Position numbers and translations under genes: made by a program | The notes under the pieces: generated by a model | What the model was told of the DNA's origin: nothing | Seen by the model: only the letters and a program-made list of their open reading frames with translations | Databases searched by the model: none | Part shown: positions 56,198 through 64,000 of the stretch, in pieces | Layout of the letters: each line of letters starts with the position of its first letter | How positions within the stretch are numbered: the first letter of the stretch is position 1 | From: Pseudomonadota bacterium | GTDB lineage: Bacteria > Pseudomonadota > Alphaproteobacteria > Rhizobiales > Hyphomicrobiaceae | Reading direction: 5' to 3' | Length of the DNA: 64,000 nt | NCBI GenBank assembly: GCA_018242295.1 | Contig: JAFECE010000007.1 | Coordinates: 124,001 to 188,000 of the forward strand

Positions 56198-56698
56198 TTA
56201 ATCGCCCGTTAGCCCTATCTGGGTCGCCAGAGCCTGGATGTCGTGAAGCGATTTCTGATCAGTCTCGATGAGTTTAGGAAGCCGCTTCGCCATCTTCTCT
56301 TTCAAATCGGCCGAACAGCCTGCCGGCAGCTTCGTTAACGACTTGTCGACCTCTACCTGAGCCTTCTTCTCGACGTCCGCGCGATCGATCGCGGCGTCGA
56401 CGCACCCATACAATTTGACGACGAATGGGGTCGTCGTTTTGTAAAAACGATCGAGCTTGTCCGCTTCCGCGTTGAAACCGCAGCGCCGCGCCAGCTGGAT
56501 CTGTTCGAACTGATCAGCGACTTGCGACCGCATCACGAGTGACGTGCAAGCATACCCGGTCGCGATGCCGACCTGTTGCCTGCAGATGCCGACCCGCATG
56601 TCTGTCTTCTGGATTTCATTGAGCGTGCAGGCCACCGCACCGCTGCAAAGCGACGGAAAAACGCCGAGCGCAAGGACGGCGGTCAATCTCGTATTCAT
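56198..56698 (-). CDS. Secreted protein with conserved cysteines
   Basis: A 166-residue protein with signal peptide (cleavage near GAVAC) and a helical mature part containing six cysteines (ACTLNEI, GICRQQ, YACTS, RRCGF, YGCVD, AGCSAD) that could pair into three disulfides. No family recognised. A single gene. Confidence 0.7.
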   Translation of the reverse strand: MNTRLTAVLALGVFPSLCSGAVACTLNEIQKTDMRVGICRQQVGIATGYACTSLVMRSQVADQFEQIQLARRCGFNAEADKLDRFYKTTTPFVVKLYGCVDAAIDRADVEKKAQVEVDKSLTKLPAGCSADLKEKMAKRLPKLIETDQKSLHDIQALATQIGLTGD

Positions 56699-57072
56699 GG
56701 GCTATCGCTCCCCCGAAGCAAAGACACGCGGCTGCGACCGCGGCAGCAAACCGTAACAGAGTGAATGTGGCGCGCTGAGTGCGCCGCCTCCTATGTGACT
56801 TTATGCGCTTATCCCTTGGCTGAGACTGCGGCCAAGCGACGGGTTTCATACGCTTTTCGTGCGAAGTGTTACGACCCGGTCACGTTTTGTCTCCCCGCCA
56901 AATGCTAGCCTCAATCCGAGTCTGTCCTTGGACGGCGACGCGAGGAAAATGCGCACAAATCAAGGGTCCAAACGCCGTCAGGCGATAATCACGTCTCGCG
57001 TTTTCAAACCGCAGGACCTGCGCGCAAATCGGGAGCAGCGCCTTGGGGCTTTTCTAACGGGGAGAAGCCAAC
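56699..57072. other. Intergenic region without recognised gene
   Basis: About 370 bp. A small hairpin GGCGC/GCGCC sits at 56769-56785. No gene, operator or RNA is otherwise apparent. GGGGAGAAG at the right end serves the 57073 start. Confidence 0.45.
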
Positions 57073-57258
57073 ATGCGAAAATTCAAAGTCATCGTCTGGT
57101 GTGAGAACTGCCAGAACGACGTCGAAGGATGCTTCGGCGGCGGCTCGGAAACGATCGGCAGCGCGTTCGAGAGCTGGGACGACGCCCATCGGGCGGCCGC
57201 GGAATACTGCGGGAACATGCCCTACAATTATCGCGTCGAGGAAGACGACGAGTACTAG
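57073..57258 (+). CDS. Small acidic cytosolic protein
   Basis: A 61-residue protein with four cysteines, including a CENC pair near the N-terminus, and an acidic C-terminal end (VEEDDEY). GGGGAGAAG precedes the ATG, and a textbook terminator follows at 57395, so this is an independent short gene. It may bind metal through its cysteines; function unknown. Confidence 0.65.
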   Translation: MRKFKVIVWCENCQNDVEGCFGGGSETIGSAFESWDDAHRAAAEYCGNMPYNYRVEEDDEY

Positions 57259-57648
57259 GCCGCGCGGAGAAGCCCGCGGCTCTGTGGTCCAACTGCGGGC
57301 CGAGCTATGCGACGTGGCCCGCGCCAGGTCTCAATCGACCCAAAACCTGCGAGCCGCAAAGCGAGGCTCGCGCGCTCAAACCCTACGCAAAAACAAAAAG
57401 GCGGACATCCAAAGATGTCCGCCTTTTTCTGGGACGCAAAACAATTTCGAGACAATGGCTTGAAAATCTTGACAAATCGTGAGTGCGGCCCGGACTGGGG
57501 TCCGAGGAAAATCTGTTAAAAAAGCGTGCGTTCCTTGTGGGAGAATCCAAAAGAGTACAGCGCCCGGAATCGGATTCTGATTCCGTCGCATTGGGCGGGC
57601 ATGATTCGGATCGGCGGTTGATCCGGGTCATCGCGGTGAGGGAATTCA
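57259..57648. other. Intergenic region containing a terminator
   Basis: About 390 bp. Apart from the terminator at 57395-57428, I see no gene. An imperfect palindrome CGGAATCGGATTCTGATTCCG lies near 57568-57588, ahead of the 57649 gene, and might be an operator. Confidence 0.4.
57395..57428 (+). terminator. Rho-independent terminator
   Basis: A perfect inverted repeat: the GGCGGACATC arm and its partner GATGTCCGCC around a 4-nt loop, flanked by five A and five T. It ends in a T-run on either strand and so may work in both directions. It lies after the 57073-57258 gene. Confidence 0.85.
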
Positions 57649-57894
57649 ATGCGCATGTACGGCTACACATCGGAAGAGCTTCAGTCGTTTTACGGGGTAC
57701 TCGATCGCTTGGTGACTGAAGTTGCCGATCGTGAATTGCAGATAACAGTCTACGACATGATCCACCGGCTGTTCGAAGCCGCCGACAAGGGCATCCGCGA
57801 GCCGGAACGGTTACGCCAAGCCGTGCTGCGAGGCTGGGTTGCGCCCGAGGCGCTCTTGGAAAGCATGGAGTTGCACCACTGGCGCGCCGCCTGA
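57649..57894 (+). CDS. Small conserved hypothetical protein
   Basis: An 81-residue soluble, helical protein with no signal peptide. GAGGG lies six bases before the ATG. Family not recognised; composition (Leu, Glu, Arg) suggests a helical bundle. Confidence 0.6.
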   Translation: MRMYGYTSEELQSFYGVLDRLVTEVADRELQITVYDMIHRLFEAADKGIREPERLRQAVLRGWVAPEALLESMELHHWRAA

Positions 57895-57992
57895 GGTACT
57901 TATCGGCATCCGCCGATTTGCGCCGAAGTCCCAGAAGCGATCGAAGTCTCGATCAAAAAGAAATGCGCGCAACGGATCGCATTTCCGATGCG

Positions 57993-58265
57993 TCAATAGT
58001 CGTTGACGTCCTCGCGGGCAACTTTCACGTCGCCTTTCGATCGAAAAGTCAAACGCAGCCCGATAAAGGCTGCCATCGCGACGATGGCAAAAATCAAGAT
58101 ATCTCGTTCCAAGTAAAAATTGTTGGATAGAAATTCCGTCAGCGCGACGCTGAACAAGCCAATTGCGAGACTGAGGCAGATAAACACGCCAGTTATCATC
58201 TCCAGCGCCAAGATCACGGCGCCTAAGATGAGAGCCACCTCGTAGGGCTGGAGATTCATCATCAT
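57993..58265 (-). CDS. Small NfeD-like membrane protein
   Basis: A 90-residue membrane protein with two to three helices (about 8-30, 33-48 and 55-75) and a charged tail. Its start overlaps the stop of the SPFH gene by ATGA, the usual arrangement of NfeD-type partners of stomatins. The soluble OB-fold domain of full NfeD is missing, leaving only the membrane part. Confidence 0.75.
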   Translation of the reverse strand: MMMNLQPYEVALILGAVILALEMITGVFICLSLAIGLFSVALTEFLSNNFYLERDILIFAIVAMAAFIGLRLTFRSKGDVKVAREDVNDY

Positions 58266-59122
58266 TTGGAAACCAATCGGCTCGCGATAGATGAGACAGA
58301 CGATAGCGTCTCGAGCAGATCCGCCGGAAGGAGAATGATCTTCGCGGCAGGTTGCGCCCCTAGCGTTTTGACAGCCTCAGCTTGGATTTTCTTGATATCA
58401 AAGTTTATCGCCGCTTCCCCGCCATTGTTAATGGCTTCGGCGATAGTCTTGACCGAATAGGCTTGAGCATCTGCAAGAACGCGTTGGGCCTGCGCCTGTT
58501 GCTGTGCCGTGTACAGCTCTGCATCAGCGGCGAGGTTGGCGGCTTGCTTCTTGCCCTCCGCTTCGCGAACAAGAGCGCGACGCGTGCGTTCGGAATTCAA
58601 TTGCAGCTGCATTGCCGCTCTTGTTTCGGCATCGACTTCCACGTCTACAATTTCGACCCGTGTAAGAACGATACCCCATTCCTCGGTGACGTGCTGTATC
58701 TCGGCCTCGATCGTGTCTGAAAGCACACGACGGTTCGACTGAACATCGTCGAGGTCTGAATTGCCGATCGTGCTTCGCACGATGCCGGTGATGATCGTTT
58801 CGATTGCCTGATCAATATTTTTGATCCGATACCAAGCCCTCGAAGCATCCGTCACGCGATAGAGAATCGCGAGTTTGACTTCGATTTGAACGTTATCTTT
58901 CGTGATGCTCGGCACTGACTTTACCGGCAACTGACGTTCGAGAATGTTTTCCTTGTGCGCGATGCGATCGAAAAACGGCGTGACGATGTGAACGCCGGCA
59001 CTCAAGGTACGGCTATACCGTCCCATGCGTTCGACAAGCCAATTTTCCGTTTGGGGAACGATCTTCAAACTAAGAAAGATGACACAAAGGCAAATAGCGA
59101 GAATCGCAAGAACCGTAGTCAT
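58262..59122 (-). CDS. Stomatin / SPFH domain protein
   Basis: A 286-residue membrane protein with an N-terminal helix (about 4-20), an SPFH domain (about 22-190, RMGRYSRTLSAGVHIV) and a long coiled coil (about 190-240) rich in Ala, Gln and Glu. Members form oligomeric rings that organise membrane microdomains and associated proteases. The ATG at 59122 follows GGGGG. It is coupled to the NfeD-like gene. Confidence 0.92.
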   Translation of the reverse strand: MTTVLAILAICLCVIFLSLKIVPQTENWLVERMGRYSRTLSAGVHIVTPFFDRIAHKENILERQLPVKSVPSITKDNVQIEVKLAILYRVTDASRAWYRIKNIDQAIETIITGIVRSTIGNSDLDDVQSNRRVLSDTIEAEIQHVTEEWGIVLTRVEIVDVEVDAETRAAMQLQLNSERTRRALVREAEGKKQAANLAADAELYTAQQQAQAQRVLADAQAYSVKTIAEAINNGGEAAINFDIKKIQAEAVKTLGAQPAAKIILLPADLLETLSSVSSIASRLVSK

Positions 59123-59263
59123 CAATCCCCCAATCGAAACTGTCAGTACAATTTAATCTGATAGCTATAACGTGACAATATTGTGTGAAGCACCCGTCCG
59201 AATGCTCGGAATGCAGTTCATCTGCTTCCCTGAATTGAGTCCATGGTCAAGTTTCGAATCCGA

Positions 59264-59286
59264 CTTGCCGATCGTCGTGCGCGAAA
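59264..59286 (+). repeat. 23-bp direct repeat, left copy
   Basis: CTTGCCGATCG-T-CGTGCGCGAAA matches 62739-62761 with a single difference, in the same orientation. The interval between holds the DUF2269/epimerase pair, a porin, a possible gene remnant and the tRNA-Thr. An insertion scar is possible but only by inference. Confidence 0.5.
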
Positions 59287-59337
59287 CATAACGACCGGCA
59301 TCCGGATATGACGAACGTTCCCTGCTGGAGCCGGTGC

Positions 59338-59808
59338 CTACAGGCTGGGCTTACTGATCATCAGCCAGACGATGACCAGCACGGACACGAAGGCCGGGAA
59401 ACCGAACGCAAACCAGAGACGCCACAGACGGAAGTAGCTGGGCGGCAGGCTCACGGCTCTCTGGGCCGCGTCACGGGCGATATCGCGCATTCGCACCTGC
59501 ATCCACACGACCGGCAGCCAGAACAGGCCTACGACAATGTAGAGCGCTAGGCTCAGCGCAATCCAGCCGCCGAACAGCGGATAGCCGGCGAGCAGCGCCA
59601 GCCAGCCGCCGGTGATCGGTTGCAGCACGACGGCCGTCGCGGTGAACAGTGCGTCGGCGATGACAACCACCCCCGCCGTGTGGGCGATCAGGCGTGAATC
59701 TCCCGTGCGGTGGGCCATCAGCATGAAGAAGGCGATGCCCGCGCCTGTGCCAAGGAGAACGGTCGCGCCGATGATGTGTAGCGTCTTGAGGAGCAGGTAA
59801 AGCGTCAT
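59338..59808 (-). CDS. DUF2269 family membrane protein
   Basis: A 156-residue inner-membrane protein with four helices (about 5-25, 45-65, 80-100 and 130-150) and the LKTLHIIGATVLLGTGAG start typical of DUF2269. It begins in an ATGA overlap with the upstream epimerase-DoxX gene, so they are translated together. Function is unknown. Confidence 0.85.
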   Translation of the reverse strand: MTLYLLLKTLHIIGATVLLGTGAGIAFFMLMAHRTGDSRLIAHTAGVVVIADALFTATAVVLQPITGGWLALLAGYPLFGGWIALSLALYIVVGLFWLPVVWMQVRMRDIARDAAQRAVSLPPSYFRLWRLWFAFGFPAFVSVLVIVWLMISKPSL

Positions 59809-61091
59809 CTCTCGTCCATCACCGCCAGGGAAACCAGCGCGAGCACTGCCGCCGGCAGGCTTTTCACAAGTGGCCCCATGGGATCGGCCCACAGTTGCGG
59901 AACCCATACGCTGGCGGCTGAAAGATATCCGGCCGTCACCACGATCATCGCGCGCAAGGCCAGAGGCGCGGTGGCGCGTATAGAGACGAGGAAGGCCAGG
60001 CTAAGGTCGAGGATACTTCCGCCGACCACGAAGGCGTCGGCCAGACCTGCGGGGATTCCGGCGCCGGTTAGCAGCCCGGCTGCGCGGGCATGGCTTGTGA
60101 AGCCCATGACGCCCGAGACCGCCCAGAACGCCGCCAGGGTGGCCAACATCGTGGGTTTGAGGAAATACAGGTGTGCGAACCATCGCTCTTGCACACCGCT
60201 AGGCCAGCCCGAAAGCGTCTCGACCAGACCGCGCGGCGAGATTCCTAGGCGCGAGTTCGCCTCGTCGCTGTCTCCGGTCACGCCGCCCGCGAGCTGGCGC
60301 ATTGCGGCCGAGCGCATTGGGCTTCGCCACCCTAGCCGCGCGAGCCCATCGGCAACCATCGCCGCCACCGCGCCGACACATGGGGGCACGGCAATCACTC
60401 GCGCGTCCGGCAAGCCGAGCCATGATCGGAATGCGCGCAGGATGTCGCCGAGGCTCGTCCTTTCCGCAGAAACCAGATCGCACGTGAATCCGGCCGTTGG
60501 CACCGTGAGCGCACGAACCACGGCCAGGGCGACGTCGTCCACCGAAACGACTTGGACGATGGCGTCCGGCCTTATGGCTGGCATGACGATAGGAAACGCT
60601 GCAAGGCCCCGCAGCAACGCGCTTCCGCCGTAGGCTGCCGGCGCGAGCACCAAGCCAGGCCGGAGAATAATCCAGTCGAGGTTCGTGGCCCGGAGCGCTG
60701 CTTCCGCCTCGTGCTTCGTGTGCTGGAAACGTCCCTCGCCGCGTTCGACGCCGACCGCCGAGATGTGCACGAGCCGACGGACACCATGCCGCTCGCAAGC
60801 GCGGGCCAATTCGGCTACGGCCCGAACGTGAACTGCTCGAAGGTCATCGCGCGGGCTGTCCTGGAGCGCGCCCGCGCAGTTGACCACCGCGTCGATGCTG
60901 ACCATGAGCGCCGCCCATCGATCGGCGTTCATGTCACGTAGGTCGGCGTCCACCCAGCGAACCTTGGGAAACCGACGCCTCGCAACTCTGGTCTCACGGC
61001 CAAGGCCGACGACCTCGTGCCCTTCACTAAGGAGGCGAGCGGTTACATAGCCGCCCACCAGTCCGTAGGCCCCAATCACCAAGATGCGCAT
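59805..61091 (-). CDS. NAD(P)-binding epimerase/reductase fused to DoxX-like membrane domain
   Basis: A 428-residue two-domain protein. Residues 1-280 form an atypical SDR (NmrA-like) with GAYGLVGGYVT at the N-terminus; no YxxxK catalytic pair is clear. Residues about 300-425 hold four helices of the DoxX-like type. It may use NAD(P)H at the membrane; the substrate is unknown. A DUF2269 gene follows with ATGA overlap, a recurrent pairing. Confidence 0.88.
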   Translation of the reverse strand: MRILVIGAYGLVGGYVTARLLSEGHEVVGLGRETRVARRRFPKVRWVDADLRDMNADRWAALMVSIDAVVNCAGALQDSPRDDLRAVHVRAVAELARACERHGVRRLVHISAVGVERGEGRFQHTKHEAEAALRATNLDWIILRPGLVLAPAAYGGSALLRGLAAFPIVMPAIRPDAIVQVVSVDDVALAVVRALTVPTAGFTCDLVSAERTSLGDILRAFRSWLGLPDARVIAVPPCVGAVAAMVADGLARLGWRSPMRSAAMRQLAGGVTGDSDEANSRLGISPRGLVETLSGWPSGVQERWFAHLYFLKPTMLATLAAFWAVSGVMGFTSHARAAGLLTGAGIPAGLADAFVVGGSILDLSLAFLVSIRATAPLALRAMIVVTAGYLSAASVWVPQLWADPMGPLVKSLPAAVLALVSLAVMDER

Positions 61092-61241
61092 AAACTACTG
61101 CATAGCCTCAGCGGACTTGATCTGAAAACAAATCCGCTTCAGCGTCGCGGAATATCCGCAATCGCATGTTGGACGATGACGGAACAAGAGCCCGCGCGAA
61201 GAGCGACGACTAAGAAGGTCGATATGTTGCTGTAGGGTTCT

Positions 61242-61988
61242 CTATTTCAGCGGGGAAGGAGCTAGGTCCTCGTCTCGCCCCAACTTAAAGCTCAAGCGGG
61301 CCCGAACTATATCGATACCAACTCCGATCTCGTGGTTATTCGTATCCCCTGCAAAACATCCCGGACAATGCAGTTCATCTCCAAGATCGACATGCTGATA
61401 TTCAATGCCAGCCAATACATTCTGGGATAATGCGTACTCCACACCACCGCCAGCAAACCAACCATTCTGACGTTCGCTCGTTTTGTTGAAGAACGACCCA
61501 GGAGAAAATATCGATTCACCTCTCGTTTGAACGTCTGCAGTCGCCCAACCGCCCGTTCCGTAATAAAGCCACCGCCCGTTGGCCCAACCGAGGCGAGGCC
61601 CGACCGTTACAAGTGTTCCAGTCTTGGTTTCAGCAAGCGAATTGCCAATTCCATAACCGAAGTGCTCGCTCCATCCACCATTGACGTTGATATCGCTGAC
61701 AGCTGCCTCGACGCCGAGCACAAAACTGCCCCATTGGTGCTGAAGCCCGATTTGGCCGCCAAGCGCACCAGCACTATCCTCAAACGAAAAAGACTGGTTC
61801 GGCGCACCAACGATGGCAGGGTGGAATGCCCAATCCGTGCTGTTTTTGGCCCATCCAGCGTTAAGGCCGACGTAGAAGCCACTCCAATTATAACTGGCTG
61901 AGTTGAAAAGGTCGCCCGCGTTTGCAGGCCCGAAGCTCAAAAGCGCTGAGGCCGCACATATCGCGCCCAGCAAGTATGGTCTTTTCAT
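61242..61988 (-). CDS. Omp25/Omp31-type outer-membrane beta-barrel protein
   Basis: A 248-residue porin-like protein: signal peptide (cleavage near ANAGD), then an 8-stranded barrel with YNWSGFYVGLNAGW near its start and FKLG near the end. It is of the alphaproteobacterial Omp25/Omp31 family, which stabilises the outer membrane. A CPGC pair in a late loop (LHCPGCFAGD) is unusual and could form a small disulfide. ATG 61988 is used, not the in-frame ATG 62006. Confidence 0.9.
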   Translation of the reverse strand: MKRPYLLGAICAASALLSFGPANAGDLFNSASYNWSGFYVGLNAGWAKNSTDWAFHPAIVGAPNQSFSFEDSAGALGGQIGLQHQWGSFVLGVEAAVSDINVNGGWSEHFGYGIGNSLAETKTGTLVTVGPRLGWANGRWLYYGTGGWATADVQTRGESIFSPGSFFNKTSERQNGWFAGGGVEYALSQNVLAGIEYQHVDLGDELHCPGCFAGDTNNHEIGVGIDIVRARLSFKLGRDEDLAPSPLK

Positions 61989-62273
61989 TACGCACGTCCC
62001 CAACAAACTGCAGGAGCTACTAGGATGGCGAACCCTAGTTCTGGCAGCTGACTATTGTCGAGGCGCGTTTCATTCCCGTAATTAGAAAATCCGCCTGCTG
62101 ATGTTTATCCGCAACGAAGGCAGCGGCGACGAGGACGATCCATAGGATATACGTAATTTGAAAAGGCACGCCCGTCGCATCTGTTCCGCATGGCACGAGA
62201 GTCTCGACTAAGGTGTTCAGCCAACGAGCTTCTTCAGATCAGCGTAACGATGACCAAGCCGCCGCTCACTAAG

Positions 62274-62582
62274 CTACACGGGCTGAGGCACGCGACCGTC
62301 ATAGACCATCCGCTTCACCGTCGCGACGAAGCAACTGAGCATCTTGGCAGCTGCCCAATGCGATAACAGCTGTTGGTCCGTATGCTCGCGAGCTTCAGCC
62401 GTCAGATATTTCCCCAACTTTCGCCACGCCTCTTCTTGCGCCTTGGCGAGACCGTCGGCTTTTTCGGCCAAAACCTTATTGAGCACCGGCCGGATAGCTT
62501 CGCCGTATTGCGGCACAAGGCGCGCTTGGTCTTGAGCCGGAAGAAGCTTCTCCCTCGTCGTCGCATTTGGAGAAACTTTGCA
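62274..62582 (-). pseudogene. Possible gene remnant beside the tRNA
   Basis: An open frame encodes about 90 residues that look like genuine helical protein (LNKVLAEKADGLAKAQEE, ending MVYDGRVPQPV) but lack a plausible start; upstream the frame runs into the tRNA. It may be the 3' end of a broken gene, perhaps from an element that used the tRNA as its target. The family is not recognised, so this is a weak call. Confidence 0.25.
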
Positions 62583-62638
62583 ACTTACAGCACTCGAAAA
62601 ATGCTTCAAACACCTGCTCTTAAATGGTTTTTTAGAAA

Positions 62639-62714
62639 TGGTGCCGCTTGCGTGACTCGAACACGCGACCCCGTCATTACGAATGACGTGCTCTACCGGC
62701 TGAGCTAAAGCGGC
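62639..62714 (-). tRNA. tRNA-Thr (anticodon CGU)
   Basis: A 76-nt cloverleaf on the minus strand with acceptor GCCGCTT / AAGCGGC, D-arm GCTC/GAGC, anticodon arm CGTCA-TTCGTAA-TGACG (anticodon CGT in DNA), T-arm GCGTG-TTCGAGT-CACGC and an encoded CCA. It reads the threonine codon ACG. Confidence 0.97.
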
Positions 62715-62738
62715 ATAAATCGACAAAGCCGGTTGCTG

Positions 62739-62761
62739 CTTGCCGATCGCCGTGCGCGAAA
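62739..62761 (+). repeat. 23-bp direct repeat, right copy
   Basis: CTTGCCGATCG-C-CGTGCGCGAAA, one mismatch to 59264-59286, same orientation. It lies 25 bp beyond the 5' end of the tRNA gene. Confidence 0.5.
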
Positions 62762-63302
62762 ATGTTTCAGGCACGCTCCAAGCACGGAATGCGCCGTAGT
62801 CCGGGTTCGCTGGTCCTGTGGGCCGGCAAACCTTGGAAAGCGGCGCATCGCGCTTCGAGTCCGAGCGTCCTAGCGCACCCATCCCGACATCGCAAGATGC
62901 AAACGGTATCGCCGGGCTCTGCAGCCCTCGAACCAGCTAATCTACTGTTCTGAAAGCCTGTTGTTGCGTCGCTCCAGGCAAAAAGCCGCACGGAGAACCG
63001 CCAGGGCTAATGGCCCGCTTCCAAAGACAGCCCCGGGTCCAAGGGCACGACGGAATTGACAACGGACATTGCGCTCGTTGCCTCGGCCGATCAGCGAGCA
63101 TCTCAGCATGCAAAGTGCTCAGCGCGATTGTTGCCATTTGCACCCGTCTCGCGCGCTCAACGGCACATTTTCAAATGCGTCTCTCGTTGCAGCTCCAACG
63201 ATGCACAGAAATGTTGCGAGCACTTCCCGGTTTAAGTTGTACGCTGACCAATCGCGAGGCACCCCTAGCGCAAGTAGATATTGGCGTGAGGGATGTCTAG
63301 TC
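62762..63302. other. Intergenic region without convincing gene
   Basis: About 540 bp with only short, overlapping open frames of poor protein character. GAGGG at about 63286 may serve the 63303 start. No repeat, tRNA or operator was found. Confidence 0.45.
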
Positions 63303-64000
63303 ATGGTGAAAGTTTTAGGAATTGCAGCAGTTGCAGTCATTTTAAGCGCTGGAACAGCAATTGCTGACCCCGGCGAATTCAACGGCTTCTACGTTGGTGG
63401 TATCGCAAGTGCGGTCTTCGAAAGTCCGAGCGCCACGCTCTTCGATGACCACGTCGGCGGCGATCCTCCACTTCACTCCGGCACCCGGGATCGCCCCACA
63501 TACGGTGTGAAAGGCGGCTACAATTACCAGTTCGACAGATATGTTGTTGGCATCGAAGGCGATTGGTCCTGGGGAACAGGCAAAAGCGAAACTGCCATTC
63601 TCGATGACGGCGGCCCGGGCATCGACAGCGCCAGTGCTAGGCTTCAGAGCCTCGGAACCGTACGCGGACGCTTGGGCTACGCGTTCTTCGATAACGCGAT
63701 GGTTTTTGGCACGGCCGGCATCGGCTGGGGCAACGCCGAATTTGGCTTCAGAGACGCCGACCTAATCTCCGGAACCGCAAGATTCCACTCCAGCGACATG
63801 GCAGCGGTCTATGGCGGCGGCTTCGAGTTGCTCTTCGCGTACAACCTCGTCTTGACCGCCGAATATCTGCATTACAACTTCGATAAGACCGTCTTCATCG
63901 CTGATGCCCCCCAACTGAATGGCGGATCGGATGTCGCGACGAGTCTCGGTCCGATCGACACCCTTCGCGTCTCGCTCAGCTATAAATTCGGCGGCGGCGA
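63303..64000 (+). CDS. Outer-membrane beta-barrel protein, incomplete at window edge
   Basis: The frame runs open to the last base, giving at least 232 residues. A signal peptide (cleavage near AIADP) precedes an Omp25-like barrel: FNGFYVGGI first strand, GVKGGYNYQF and alternating GTVRGRLGYAF and LRVSLSYKFGGG near the end. The last strand (SLSYKF) suggests that only the final few residues are missing. It belongs to the same broad family as the porin at 61242-61988 but is diverged. A separate promoter is likely. Confidence 0.85.
   Translation, partial: MVKVLGIAAVAVILSAGTAIADPGEFNGFYVGGIASAVFESPSATLFDDHVGGDPPLHSGTRDRPTYGVKGGYNYQFDRYVVGIEGDWSWGTGKSETAILDDGGPGIDSASARLQSLGTVRGRLGYAFFDNAMVFGTAGIGWGNAEFGFRDADLISGTARFHSSDMAAVYGGGFELLFAYNLVLTAEYLHYNFDKTVFIADAPQLNGGSDVATSLGPIDTLRVSLSYKFGGG

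Noticed and set aside
62274..62882. 202-residue frame spanning the tRNA
   Set aside because: Its middle is the antisense or sense of tRNA-Thr itself, so the full frame cannot be a gene; only the downstream part is kept as a doubtful remnant.
1..64000. CRISPR array, transposase or complete prophage
   Set aside because: No regularly spaced repeats, transposase motifs or phage structural genes were seen on either strand.

Overview
The window looks like chromosomal DNA from a Hyphomicrobiales alphaproteobacterium, most plausibly a methylotroph of the Hyphomicrobium type. This is inferred from gene content: a gamma-glutamylmethylamide synthetase / N-methylglutamate synthase operon, short secreted proteins and Omp25-like porins typical of the order, and GC-rich coding sequence. 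No 16S marker or taxon-specific marker is present. There is no CRISPR array, rRNA operon, transposase or complete prophage; one tRNA-Thr(CGU) lies near the right end.

Layout. 0.3-4.5 kb: a four-PAS nucleotide cyclase, a small secreted protein and a CRP-type regulator with a cyclic-nucleotide pocket, which could form a local signalling module. 4.7-14.4 kb: a metal/metallophore uptake region with two TonB-dependent receptors, two paralogous TupA-like periplasmic binding proteins without an ABC permease, an AraC regulator and a PepSY membrane protein. 14.7-24.7 kb: a DUF4239 protein, an RND efflux pair, PPK2, a Cax-type cation/proton exchanger and a SulP transporter. 24.8-34.2 kb: an amine-utilisation locus with an APC permease, a HTH-cupin regulator, the operon gmaS-mgsA-mgsB-mgsC, and a divergent FAD amine oxidase plus RidA. 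Its two divergent promoter regions share a phased TTGCA-N5-TGCAA motif. 34.3-43.1 kb: signalling genes (GGDEF-EAL protein, CACHE-like hybrid kinase, NarL-type regulator, lone receiver) and a Tat-signal deaminase. 43.1-46.6 kb: a KAS III-like synthase, an alpha/beta hydrolase with a cysteine nucleophile, and an SDR. 46.9-49.2 kb: a periplasmic-binding-protein domain fused to a Cys-loop-type pentameric ligand-gated ion channel. 49.2-54.8 kb: a LysR regulator divergent from an atypical RND pump and its adaptor. 54.9-64 kb: small secreted and cytosolic proteins, a stomatin/NfeD pair, an epimerase-DoxX fusion with a DUF2269-like partner, two outer-membrane barrels and the tRNA.

The most noteworthy items are the binding-protein/ion-channel fusion (46892-49192) and the amine locus, where an oxidase plus RidA sits where other methylotrophs carry the four-subunit N-methylglutamate dehydrogenase. 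The amine locus also shows an internally consistent operator motif. Start codons were moved from the longest frame to an internal start where the ribosome binding site or signal peptide favoured it.
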